From NCBI GenBank assembly GCA_964412235.1, contig CAYPNT010000004.1, positions 1 through 64,000 of the forward strand: a stretch of DNA of 64,000 nt, given 5' to 3'. Below are positions 44,465 through 53,165 of the stretch, piece after piece; position 1 is the first letter of the stretch; every line of letters begins with the position of its first letter. Source of the stretch: JAYZQT01 sp964412235. Lineage in GTDB: Bacteria > Pseudomonadota > Alphaproteobacteria > MPNO01 > UBA830. The translations under genes were made by a program, and so were the position numbers. Below the pieces are notes generated by a model, which saw only the letters and a program-made list of their open reading frames with translations, ran no database searches and was not told the origin of the DNA.

Positions 44465-45830
44465 GGATCTCCGGAGTTTTGTTTCAGAAAATACCAACAA
44501 GGTTTTGCATGTACCTAAACCGGTATCGAGGGACGATCTTAGTGATTTAATAGTCCAGGCCAATCAACCGGTTCTTTTTGAAAATATTCAAGATTACGCT
44601 GGTTGGCGCATCGCAGATTTGTTTTTTAGGGACCGAGCTGCGCAATCAGCAGTTTTGGATACTCGCCCAGAAAATGTGATTTCAGAATTAGCGGAAATGT
44701 TGACGAGACCTCCTCGTAAAACGCGATTGGTGAATAATGCGCCGCATAAAGAGAAAATACTTTTGGGTAATAAAATAGATCTGACCACAATACCTGGGTT
44801 TAAGCATGGAAAGCGGGATCCATTGCCCGCTCTAATCGTTATGAATATTTGCCGTGCACCCGAAGGGGGCCCAGCGAACCTGTCATTTACACGATTATCG
44901 CCCTTTGACCGATGCCACGCGACAATGTTGATAGGTTCTTCACCCCATCAACGTTTAATTCTGGAAAAGTGGGAAGCGTTGGGAGAACCGATGCCGATGG
45001 CTTGTGTGGTGGGCACGCACCCAGCGTATGAAATAATGGCGAGCTATAGCGTACCCGAGCATTTGGAGCATTTTGGAGAACTTGACCTTGTTGGCAATCT
45101 TATTAACGAGACTGTGGAGCTAGTTGCGTGCGAAACTGTGCCATTGGAGGTTCCTGCTCATGCTGAGTTAGTGATAGAGGGTCACGTGCAACCAAATGAA
45201 AGGCGCGCTGACGGGCCGGGTCCCTCGCAAGCGTTATATTATCTTCCGGGCATTAGCCAGCAACCAGTATTCGAAGTTTCCTCAATTACAATGCGTAATG
45301 ATCCAATTTTACGCCAACACAACACACTAATGTACTCTGATCACCAGCCGCTCATCACTCTTCCCCACGAATGTCTCATGTATACTCGATTAAGAGGGGT
45401 CGGTTATGACATTAAGGAAGTGTTGTATGTTCCCTGGGGGGGCACCCTAGCGTGTGTGGTTCAAATGATTCCTGAGCGCGATGACCAAGTAAGGGCTGCG
45501 TTGACAATAGTCCTCGAAGAGGCATGGCCATCTTGCCGACTCGCCATAGCAATTGACACTGATGTCGACATTAATTCGGCGGAAGACCTAATTTGGTCCA
45601 TAACCACTAGAGTGGATCCCGCACGACACATGTTCCAGATACCAAATTCGAAGGGCCATCCCATTGACCCGACGGCATGGCAAAAGGGCGATGACTCAAG
45701 GGACGTTCTAACAAATAAGTGGGCTCTTGATGCCACGAAACCGTCGTTGAAGCATCCCGCGGAGCGGGACCGTTTTGAACGTTCCGAGCCACCCAATAAG
45801 GGTAGGGTCTCGTTGAGGGAATTTTTATGA
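44457..45830 (+). CDS. UbiD-family decarboxylase, copy 1 (active-site variant)
   Basis: 457 residues from ATG 44457. UbiD enzymes use prenylated FMN and a metal plus potassium to decarboxylate aromatic or unsaturated acids. Visible are N141 (NLSFTR), H164 and E208 (FGELDLVG), the presumed metal ligands, and R146, the presumed catalytic Arg. The usual EGP[FY]G[ED]xxGY motif, which carries two catalytic acids, aligns with a segment reading D252-G-P-G-P-S257-QALYY. The first acid becomes Asp and the second Ser. Residue equivalence is from my memory of the fungal Fdc1 sequence. It is coupled to the NUDIX gene before it and overlaps the next gene by 4 nt. Confidence 0.88.
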   Translation: MAKDLRSFVSENTNKVLHVPKPVSRDDLSDLIVQANQPVLFENIQDYAGWRIADLFFRDRAAQSAVLDTRPENVISELAEMLTRPPRKTRLVNNAPHKEKILLGNKIDLTTIPGFKHGKRDPLPALIVMNICRAPEGGPANLSFTRLSPFDRCHATMLIGSSPHQRLILEKWEALGEPMPMACVVGTHPAYEIMASYSVPEHLEHFGELDLVGNLINETVELVACETVPLEVPAHAELVIEGHVQPNERRADGPGPSQALYYLPGISQQPVFEVSSITMRNDPILRQHNTLMYSDHQPLITLPHECLMYTRLRGVGYDIKEVLYVPWGGTLACVVQMIPERDDQVRAALTIVLEEAWPSCRLAIAIDTDVDINSAEDLIWSITTRVDPARHMFQIPNSKGHPIDPTAWQKGDDSRDVLTNKWALDATKPSLKHPAERDRFERSEPPNKGRVSLREFL

Positions 45831-46813
45831 AGGACACCATGCGTGCAATTGTAGTGGATCGTCCCGGGGGAGTAGAAGTTTTGAAGGTCCAGGACGATTG
45901 GGCCCGTCCCCCTGTGATAAGCGGCCGCGTGCTAATCCGTGTTATGGCATTCGGTGTGAATCGTGGAGAGCTATACACTCGTTTAGGGCATTCGCCGACC
46001 GTTCAATTTCCTAGGGTCTTGGGTATTGAGTGTGCGGGGATTGTTGAAGAAGCGCCGGGTACGCCCTTCCAACCTGGCCAGACTGTCGTAGCTACAACTA
46101 ACGGTATGGGAAGAGCGTACGACGGTGCCTATGCAGAATTTGTGTCTGTTCCAATGGCGGGCGTCCACGCTGTGACAACGCCACTGTCGTGGCAGCAATT
46201 AGCGGCAGCACCCGAAGTATTCCACACTGCTTGGGGAGGGCTTGTTGCATCGCTTGGTATACAAAAAGGTCACTCGGTTCTGGTTCGAGGAGGTTCTTCA
46301 TCCGTGGGTTTGGTGGCGACCAATTTTGCTTCCAAATTGGGAGCTAACGTTTTGTCGACGACCCGAAGCGAAAAGAAAATTTCGCTTCTGGAAAATTTTG
46401 GTGCGACCAGCGTGATCATAGATAGTGGCGAGATATCTATGCTGGTCCGCGAAGAGGTGAGCCAGGGGGTGGACGCTTTGTTCGATTTAGTGGGCACGCC
46501 TGTGCTTGCTGATTCTTTTTCTTGTGTTCGGACTGGGGGCACACTTTGCATGGCGGGTATGTTAAGCGGTGAGTGGAGTATAGAAAATTTCATGCCCGGT
46601 GCTGTAATACCTTCAACAACAAAATTCACGTATTTTTCCAGTTCTTCTACACCAATGCCAACTAGTGCACTGCAGGAGTATCTTGACGGAATTTTGGACG
46701 GAAAATACCGGATGCCACTTGATAGAGTGTTTCAGTTTGATGAAATACAGGATGCCCACACATATATGGAATCAAACAAGGCATCCGGTAAGGTTGTGGT
46801 CTCGGTCGTGTGA
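45827..46813 (+). CDS. Zinc-type MDR / quinone oxidoreductase-like protein
   Basis: 328 residues of the medium-chain dehydrogenase fold. The catalytic domain contains GVNRGELYTRLGHSP and PRVLGIECAGIVEEA. The NADPH-binding domain has VLVRGGSSSVGLVATNFA. The structural and catalytic Cys/His ligands of zinc alcohol dehydrogenases are missing, so it belongs to the quinone-reductase branch. It likely reduces an activated C=C or a quinone. Coupled on both sides by 4-nt overlaps (ATGA, and GTGTGA with the next MFS). Confidence 0.9.
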   Translation: MKDTMRAIVVDRPGGVEVLKVQDDWARPPVISGRVLIRVMAFGVNRGELYTRLGHSPTVQFPRVLGIECAGIVEEAPGTPFQPGQTVVATTNGMGRAYDGAYAEFVSVPMAGVHAVTTPLSWQQLAAAPEVFHTAWGGLVASLGIQKGHSVLVRGGSSSVGLVATNFASKLGANVLSTTRSEKKISLLENFGATSVIIDSGEISMLVREEVSQGVDALFDLVGTPVLADSFSCVRTGGTLCMAGMLSGEWSIENFMPGAVIPSTTKFTYFSSSSTPMPTSALQEYLDGILDGKYRMPLDRVFQFDEIQDAHTYMESNKASGKVVVSVV

Positions 46814-48027
46814 AACATCCAGTATTTCTTGTCGCGGCTTTTGCATTGGCTCTCGTGCTCACTCTTTTGGGTTTCATGGCGCCGGCTTCGGTGCTTGTTG
46901 ACATAATCTCCGAATGGAAGCTTTCAAATGCGGAAGCCGGTTGGGTTGGAGGCGCACTCTTTGCTGGGTACATCGCGACGGTACCGTTTCTAACAGCCTA
47001 TACGGACCGGATAGATCCAAAGCGTATTTATCTTTTCAGTGCGGCGATTGGCGCGCTCGGAAACTTCGGTGTGGCCTTTGTCGCCGAAGGTCTTTGGTCT
47101 TGTGTTTTGTTCCGGGTTCTAACGGGCATTGGGTTGGCGGGTACGTTCATGCCCGGGCTCAAGGCTCTAAGTGACCAGTTGCCTGAGGGTAAGGTGCAGC
47201 AAAGGGGGTCGACCTATTACTCTTCATTTTTCGCGCTCGGGTCAGGTTTATCTATCTTAGTGGCGGGCGTTGCCGCTGACTTTTTAGAGTGGCGTTGGGC
47301 TTTTATAATTGCGGGTATCGGGGGACTTGGCGCTTTTTTAATTGTGTGGATGGTATTGCCCTGGAAAGTACCAAAAACGGCTAGTATGGACACCGGCTCG
47401 GCCTTGGATTTCAGGCCAGTCCTGCGAGACCGCGCGGTAATGCGATATGTTTATGCGGGTTTGGGCAATGCATGGGAGGTATTTATCAGTCGTGTTTGGC
47501 TCGTTACATTTTTTGTCTTTATACACAGTCGTTTACCTTCCGATGAAATTGGTTGGAGCGCCCATGTGTGGTCAACAATAGTTGCACTTGTGGGGGTGCC
47601 GGCTGCAATGGTGGTGGGTGAATTATCAGTCCGATACAGCCGTCAAAAGATACTCATGTGGGTTGCGGTACTTTCTTGTGGTTTGTCCGTTCTCGTAGGG
47701 TTCTCTGTATTTGTCCCTTATGAAGTCGGTTTATTTATATGTTTAATTTTCGGAATGTTTTCTTATGGTCGTAGTGCGGCGACTACCGCCGGCGCTGTGG
47801 CGGCTGCAGAACCTAAACGACGTGGCAGTGCACTTGCTGTTGTTGCATTCGTGGGGTTTTCAGGTGGGGTGCTTGGTCCACTTGCCTACGGAATTGCACT
47901 GGATCTTCTTGGTGGGACTATTTACGAGGGAGCATGGATAGTGGCAATGTGTGTGATGGCTATTGGGCCTCTGATTACATTCGCCGCTATGTCGCGACCA
48001 GAAACAGATTCGCGTGTCCCTCGTTGA
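46810..48027 (+). CDS. MFS transporter (CynX/NimT-like)
   Basis: 405 residues from GTG 46810, which overlaps the stop of the previous gene. Twelve hydrophobic segments; TM2-TM3 loop YTDRIDPKRIYLFSAAIGALG; second-half FSYGRSAATTAGAVAAAEPKRRGSAL. It is last in the chain MFS-MFS-NUDIX-UbiD-MDR-MFS. The presence of three MFS carriers in one operon suggests uptake of several related acids or export of a decarboxylated product. Confidence 0.92.
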   Translation: MKHPVFLVAAFALALVLTLLGFMAPASVLVDIISEWKLSNAEAGWVGGALFAGYIATVPFLTAYTDRIDPKRIYLFSAAIGALGNFGVAFVAEGLWSCVLFRVLTGIGLAGTFMPGLKALSDQLPEGKVQQRGSTYYSSFFALGSGLSILVAGVAADFLEWRWAFIIAGIGGLGAFLIVWMVLPWKVPKTASMDTGSALDFRPVLRDRAVMRYVYAGLGNAWEVFISRVWLVTFFVFIHSRLPSDEIGWSAHVWSTIVALVGVPAAMVVGELSVRYSRQKILMWVAVLSCGLSVLVGFSVFVPYEVGLFICLIFGMFSYGRSAATTAGAVAAAEPKRRGSALAVVAFVGFSGGVLGPLAYGIALDLLGGTIYEGAWIVAMCVMAIGPLITFAAMSRPETDSRVPR

Positions 48028-48112
48028 GCGAGGTTGGTTAGACAAATTTTTGGTTTGGTGATCTTATGTTCGTGTTAAGTGGTCGCTTTCTCGGTGGGTA
48101 ATAAGTTACGTC

Positions 48113-49225
48113 TTAGAAGATATTCGACCGTTCGTATTGTATAGGCCAATTAAAATTATCGGCGCGGAGTTTGGTGGCTGCGTGCATCGGCCAATAGGGA
48201 TCAGCGAGCAAGGTCCGTCCGAGCACAACAATGTCGGCGCGCCCGTTAGCAATGACCTCTTCGCAAAAATCCGGGCTATGAAGGAGGCCTACTGCGGCAG
48301 TAGCAACCCCTGTGTCTTTTCTAATCTCTGCGGAAAACGGAATCTGATAACCAGGGTGGATAGGTATTTCCTGCCGTGGATCGATACCTCCCGAGGAACA
48401 ATCAATCAAGTCGACGTGGTTCGTTTCCGCAATTATGCCAATTACAGCCTTAATATCTTTTATAGTGAGTCCACCATCGATCCAATCCGTGCATGAAAGC
48501 CTCAAGAACAGGGGTAATTCGTTGGGCCATATGCTACGAACTGCATTAATAATTTCCAACAGAAATCGGCTTCTGTTCTCTATAGAGCCGCCGTACATAT
48601 CTGTACGTTCGTTACTGAGCGGTGATAGGAAACTATGAATCAGATAACCATGTGCTGCGTGGATTTCTATTACTTTAAACCCCGCTTCGAGCCCCCGCTG
48701 GGCTGCAGCCGCGAAGTCGTTGATCACCCTGTTAATAGTGTGCTGATCCATTCCTGTGGGTGTTTGCCAGTCTCCGAACGGGAGGTCAGACGGACCAATA
48801 ACTTGCCAACCATTTGAATGGTCAGGCGCAATGGATCCCCCCCCATCCCAAGGTCGATTTGTGGAAGCTTTCCGACCCGCGTGTCCAATTTGTAGGCCGG
48901 GTATTGCTCCTTGTTCCGAGATGAATTTTGCGATTCTTATAAAAGCATCTTTTTGCTTGTCATTCCATATTCCAAGGCAGTGTGGTGTTATTCTGCCTTC
49001 GGGAGAAACGTGGGTGGCTTCAGTAAATACAATACCCGCTCCACCGACTGCTCGGCTGCCAAGATGCACGTAATGCCAGTCACTTGGGAGGCCGTCTACC
49101 GCAGAGTACTGGCACATGGGTGACATCATAATCCGATTTCGAACGGCAACGGAGCGGAATTCTACCGGCCGAAAAAGGTGGGGTTGTCGGTCTCGCTGTA
49201 GAATGCGCCTTTTATCTTCAGCCAT
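48113..49225 (-). CDS. NADH:flavin oxidoreductase, old yellow enzyme family (YqjM/XenA-like)
   Basis: 370 residues of a TIM barrel. MSPMCQYSA carries the Cys of the thermophilic-like OYE class, GLQIGHAGRKA and EIHAAHGYLIHSFLSPLSNERTDMYGG hold the FMN and substrate residues, and VVLGRTLLADPYWP closes the barrel. It should reduce alpha,beta-unsaturated ketones, aldehydes or nitro groups using NAD(P)H and FMN. It follows the EthD gene by 2 nt, forming a two-gene operon divergent from the NIPSNAP-Rieske operon. Confidence 0.93.
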   Translation of the reverse strand: MAEDKRRILQRDRQPHLFRPVEFRSVAVRNRIMMSPMCQYSAVDGLPSDWHYVHLGSRAVGGAGIVFTEATHVSPEGRITPHCLGIWNDKQKDAFIRIAKFISEQGAIPGLQIGHAGRKASTNRPWDGGGSIAPDHSNGWQVIGPSDLPFGDWQTPTGMDQHTINRVINDFAAAAQRGLEAGFKVIEIHAAHGYLIHSFLSPLSNERTDMYGGSIENRSRFLLEIINAVRSIWPNELPLFLRLSCTDWIDGGLTIKDIKAVIGIIAETNHVDLIDCSSGGIDPRQEIPIHPGYQIPFSAEIRKDTGVATAAVGLLHSPDFCEEVIANGRADIVVLGRTLLADPYWPMHAATKLRADNFNWPIQYERSNIF

Positions 49226-49227
49226 AA

Positions 49228-49560
49228 CTAAAAGACCTTCTCAGATTGAAATGCCTGGTGTGTTACTTCCCCATGAAACGTGGGGAAGTTTTCAAAATCG
49301 TTTCTGGCATCCGTCCTAACGGGCGATTTAAGTGCAATATTCAAAGCGGATATATCTTGGAATGTCATTTCAGCGATTAGTAAATTACCGCCAGGGGTAA
49401 TAGGGTATGGGTCTTGAAAATCGGCCGCGTGGTGCAGAACCAACGACTTGATTCCCGGAAAATTTTCCAAAATTGGTGCATGTCTATTGCGGTAATGGCT
49501 GATAAACCCCGTCTTATTTTCTGCGTAACCCTGATATCGAACAATATATGAGGCCGTCAT
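49228..49560 (-). CDS. EthD-domain protein
   Basis: 110 residues with a dimeric alpha-beta barrel pattern: IVRYQGYAENKTGFISHYRNRHAPILENFPGI (HYRNRHAP is the EthD hallmark), then LLIAEMTFQDISALNIALKSP and a closing F segment. EthD proteins are small helpers or enzymes in pathways for ethers and aromatics; in several systems they catalyse isomerisation or rearrangement. It is the first gene of the operon with the OYE reductase. Confidence 0.88.
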   Translation of the reverse strand: MTASYIVRYQGYAENKTGFISHYRNRHAPILENFPGIKSLVLHHAADFQDPYPITPGGNLLIAEMTFQDISALNIALKSPVRTDARNDFENFPTFHGEVTHQAFQSEKVF

Positions 49561-49742
49561 TGGTGTACTCCGTTTTTCTCAAAAGCCCAGTGAATAGTTC
49601 TTGAATAACGTAAAAAACCATAATTTCCTATTTTAAGAGGGTATTTAAGGTCATGTTTTTCGTTCACACTGTATTGATAAATAATAATCGAAGGCGGTGC
49701 GTGATCGAACTAGGGTGTGCTTATAACTATGCAAAAAATTGC

Positions 49743-49764
49743 CCATTCAAAAAAGATTGAATGG
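49743..49764. promoter_or_regulatory. Perfect inverted repeat in a divergent spacer
   Basis: CCATTCAA (49743-49750), six-base spacer AAAAGA, TTGAATGG (49757-49764). It lies 34 bp before the NIPSNAP start codon in the 237-bp space between two divergent operons. It could be an operator for a dimeric regulator. It can also form an RNA hairpin in the 5' leader. Confidence 0.5.
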
Positions 49765-49797
49765 AGTTAGAACATAAATTGGACAAGGGTTTCTAAA

Positions 49798-50505
49798 ATG
49801 ATATTCGAACGTCGAGCGTATACAATGGAACCGGGACATATTGGAGCATTCGACAAGGCCCAGGTCGATAGGGGCTTTGAGCTTGTGAGCCCCTACATGG
49901 ATCGGTTGGTTGGTTATTTTTCGAGTCGGACCGGAACGTCTGACCAGATTGTTCATCTGTACCGATATGATGATTTAGATGATTGGAACAAACGCCTTCG
50001 TGGTCTTTATCATGTGCCTGAACTTACGCCGTATTTCGTCAACACCAGAAAAATTGTACGACGGCAACAAAATAGTTTTTATGAGCCGCTACCAATCAAC
50101 ATAATAAATCCGCTGTGGGGTGGGGAGAACGATTGGCTTCCGGGTCGTGGTAAAACCCTCGCTCCGTTATCAGAGAAATTAGTGGTAGAGGAAAAAATTT
50201 TTCAACTTAAACCTGGCGGGATCCCGGCTTTTGTTGAAGCATGTAATCATTCAGGTATTGGGGATTTGCGTATAATTAAGACTCAATCGATCGCTACCTT
50301 GATGTCTATGATTGGGAATTTGCATACGGTAGCGTTTTGGTGGTGGTTTAAAAATTCTGAGGAACGAGAAGCTCATACTAAAAGCCTCTCCGCTACAGCT
50401 GAATGGAACAAATTTATTACCGAGGTTGCGGGGGTTACCGTGGAGCAATCTAGTTTGTTATTACAACCCCGACCAATACCGCAAATGTCACCCTTGTTTT
50501 CTTGA
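49798..50505 (+). CDS. NIPSNAP family protein (two-domain)
   Basis: 235 residues containing two NIPSNAP halves: residues about 1-105 (MIFERRAYTMEPGHIGAFDKA, then YDDLDDWNKRLRGLY) and about 118-225 (EEKIFQLKPGGIPAFVEA, then WWWFKNSEEREAHTKSL). NIPSNAP domains are dimeric alpha-beta barrels related to EthD and antibiotic monooxygenases; bacterial members occur in degradation loci with unproved activity. First gene before the Rieske oxygenase, UbiD copy 2 and a CMD protein, probably one operon. Confidence 0.88.
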   Translation: MIFERRAYTMEPGHIGAFDKAQVDRGFELVSPYMDRLVGYFSSRTGTSDQIVHLYRYDDLDDWNKRLRGLYHVPELTPYFVNTRKIVRRQQNSFYEPLPINIINPLWGGENDWLPGRGKTLAPLSEKLVVEEKIFQLKPGGIPAFVEACNHSGIGDLRIIKTQSIATLMSMIGNLHTVAFWWWFKNSEEREAHTKSLSATAEWNKFITEVAGVTVEQSSLLLQPRPIPQMSPLFS

Positions 50506-50566
50506 CAACGTTGTCGGTCAGCCACGATACTTAAACTTGTGCAAATGATCGTGAATAACCGCTCTA

Positions 50567-51616
50567 ATGGGAAAAGGCCTCGTGGGTTTCGTTAAAAATG
50601 CATGGTACGTTGCTTGTTGGGCGGATGATCTTATGGACGAACCCCGGGCAGAAACCATCCTCAGTGAAGACGTTGTGCTGTGGCGTGGCACCGACGGTGT
50701 TGTGGGTGCAACAGAAAATCTTTGCCCACATCGTTTTCTGCCTTTGTCGAAAGGGCGAGTTACAGGTAACAGATTAGAATGTGGTTACCATGGATTAACT
50801 TTTACACGTGATGGCGTATGCGTCGTCGCTCCAACACAGGAAGCACTCCCGCTAGATTGTCGTGTAAGGTCTTACCCTGTGCACGAACAGATGGGATTGG
50901 TGTGGATTTGGATGGGTGATCCTGCTCAGGCAGATCCTCAAAGCATATATAATTTACCCCAGTATGACAGAGATGATTGGGCAAGCGCGCATGGTGACGC
51001 ACTCGATGTAAATGCAAATTATCTGCTGTTGTGCGACAATTTGTGTGACCCCACCCATGTAAATTATGTGCACCCCTCAACCCTCGGGAACCCAGATGGA
51101 ATTAACGCACCTGTAAGCCATGAGGATACCTCTTGGGGGGTTTTGACTGAGCGCTTGACTTTGAATTCACGCCCGACTGGCTTTGTTGAGGCTTTCGGTG
51201 ATCACGACGGAAAAGTTGATATGTGGCAACGGTATCTTATGTATCTACCGTCCGTATCAATTATAGATTTTGGTGCAACAGCATCTGGCACAGGGAATTG
51301 GAAGGGCGGTGGAGATAAACGAATTCAGGTTTACTCGTGCCATTTTATGACGCCCGTGACGGAAACACGCACTATTGATCGCTGGTTACATGTTCGAAAC
51401 TTTAGACCAGATGACCCTAATATTGGTGCAGGGATCAGCGAACAGTTTCGCTCTGCATTTGCAGAGGATAAAGAGATTTTGGAGGAGGTTCAGGCGAAAG
51501 AATCGTTATACGTCAATCGCTCTAAGATTGGTCTTGAGCTCGACGCCTCTGCAGGACTATTTCGCAAAAAGATAGACCGGCTGTTACGGAATGAGGAGCC
51601 TGGCACAGTCGCGTAG
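50567..51616 (+). CDS. Rieske non-heme iron oxygenase, alpha subunit (VanA-like)
   Basis: 349 residues, the size of single-component-oxygenase demethylases such as vanillate O-demethylase. The Rieske [2Fe-2S] ligands are C53-x-H55 (LCPHRF) and C72-x2-H75 (ECGYHG). The mononuclear iron site is in DNLCDPTHVNYVHP, matching D-x2-H-x4-H. Such enzymes dihydroxylate, demethylate or monooxygenate aromatic rings. They need a reductase, and no clear ferredoxin reductase is seen in the window. In the same direction as NIPSNAP and UbiD copy 2. Confidence 0.92.
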   Translation: MGKGLVGFVKNAWYVACWADDLMDEPRAETILSEDVVLWRGTDGVVGATENLCPHRFLPLSKGRVTGNRLECGYHGLTFTRDGVCVVAPTQEALPLDCRVRSYPVHEQMGLVWIWMGDPAQADPQSIYNLPQYDRDDWASAHGDALDVNANYLLLCDNLCDPTHVNYVHPSTLGNPDGINAPVSHEDTSWGVLTERLTLNSRPTGFVEAFGDHDGKVDMWQRYLMYLPSVSIIDFGATASGTGNWKGGGDKRIQVYSCHFMTPVTETRTIDRWLHVRNFRPDDPNIGAGISEQFRSAFAEDKEILEEVQAKESLYVNRSKIGLELDASAGLFRKKIDRLLRNEEPGTVA

Positions 51617-51743
51617 ATAGACACTGCGTTCCGACTTTCTATCAGCTATAATTGGGAGAGTTTTTTCCCTCGTAAAACTCAACGAAGTAAACTCATATCG
51701 TTTTTAAGGATTTCAATTCATATAATTTTAGAGGAATTCTTTT

Positions 51744-53165
51744 GTGACCAATTCTGAAAAGCAGCAACAAGATAGTGACAACCGTCGTAATTTTCAGCTC
51801 GATACCGACTTGAGAGGTTATTTAAAAACGAACTCGGATGTTGTCACGGTAATCAGTAAACCTGTGTCTGAGAGACTTGTCGGCGCACTATCAGCTAAGA
51901 GCGAGAAACCAATACTCTTCGAAAATATTGTTGAACGGCCGGGCTACAGTGTACTCGATATACTACTGAAACACCGTGACCTACAGGCGCGAGCGCTTGG
52001 CGTGACGGAAGATGAGTATCTTAAAACTTTGGCATATCGGTTAAGGCAACCACCGCGCGGATTCAAGACGGTTGACACCGGGCCGGTGCAAGAAGTCGTA
52101 TTAGCGGGTTCTGAAGTTGATCTCGGAAAACTGCCTATTTTCAAGCATTCCGCGGAAAATGATCCTGCTATTGGCACCATGGTTTTTATCAAAGACCCCG
52201 AGACAGGTTTTCACAATACCATGCACTGCTACACAACAATAACGGGTTCCACCACGGGGAATGGATTGTTCCTCACGCCCCACAGCGTTGAAATACTTCA
52301 GAAGTGGATTGACCGCGGTGCGGATGAAATGCCAATTGCGTATGTTGTCGGTCTACCACCAGCATGTGAGATCATGGCTAATTTCTCGGGGATGCATATG
52401 GATATCTGGGGTGAGGCGGAGATGTTCGGGACGATACTGGGGCAGGACTTTGAAACCGTAAAATGTAAAACGGTTGACTTAGAGGTTCCAGCAAATGCGG
52501 AAATTGTGCTTGAAGGCGTTGTTAATCTGCATCAGCGAGAACTTCAGAGTGGGGGCCCCACGCCTTTAATGTATAGAATTCCGCGTGAGAGTTTGCAGCC
52601 CCGCATTGATTTTAAGGCTATAACGATGAGAGCGGATAAGCCAATATACAGAAATTACCAAACCACGCCCGAAACCGACCATCAGGTTATTCCGAGACTG
52701 TGCCACGAAGCAGTTCTGTACAATCGGCTCTCTGAAATGGGCGTACCGGTTGCCGACATCAGGTTTCCTACATTTGGAGGAGCAATGTCCTGTATATTGC
52801 AACTCTCATCGATTCCGCGAGAAGGTATCATAAACGACGCACTTATGATGATGATGAGTTGTCCGTGGAATAACGCCAAAATGTCTGTTGCAATTAGCCA
52901 CGACACAGACATCAGCAGCGCGGCTGCGGTTTATCATGCTATTGCGACACGGTGTGACCCGGCACGGGATATGTTTGTTGTAGACCGCACACGCGGTTCT
53001 TTGTGGGACCCGTCTGCGGAGCCAATCCCTGATGACCCTGCGGGCCATCGGGTTGTAGGCAAGGTTGGTATCGACGCCACCATTAAGGCGCGTCACGATG
53101 TTCAAGATTTTGAACTCGCTTGGCCCGAGGGCTGGGATGAAGCGCACCTGGAGGATTATGTGTAA
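51744..53165 (+). CDS. UbiD-family decarboxylase, copy 2 (active-site variant)
   Basis: 473 residues from GTG 51744, with GAGGAA about 8 nt upstream. Presumed metal ligands are kept: N158 (FHNTMHCY), H180 and E224 (WGEAEMFG). The Arg expected five residues after the Asn is Tyr163 here. The acidic motif EGP[FY]G[ED]xxGY is replaced by LQSGGPTPLMY, so the two catalytic acids read Gln268 and Thr273. It is therefore more divergent than copy 1. The assignment of equivalent residues is by eye. It ends with TAATG overlapping the next gene by one base and should be co-translated. Confidence 0.85.
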   Translation: MTNSEKQQQDSDNRRNFQLDTDLRGYLKTNSDVVTVISKPVSERLVGALSAKSEKPILFENIVERPGYSVLDILLKHRDLQARALGVTEDEYLKTLAYRLRQPPRGFKTVDTGPVQEVVLAGSEVDLGKLPIFKHSAENDPAIGTMVFIKDPETGFHNTMHCYTTITGSTTGNGLFLTPHSVEILQKWIDRGADEMPIAYVVGLPPACEIMANFSGMHMDIWGEAEMFGTILGQDFETVKCKTVDLEVPANAEIVLEGVVNLHQRELQSGGPTPLMYRIPRESLQPRIDFKAITMRADKPIYRNYQTTPETDHQVIPRLCHEAVLYNRLSEMGVPVADIRFPTFGGAMSCILQLSSIPREGIINDALMMMMSCPWNNAKMSVAISHDTDISSAAAVYHAIATRCDPARDMFVVDRTRGSLWDPSAEPIPDDPAGHRVVGKVGIDATIKARHDVQDFELAWPEGWDEAHLEDYV

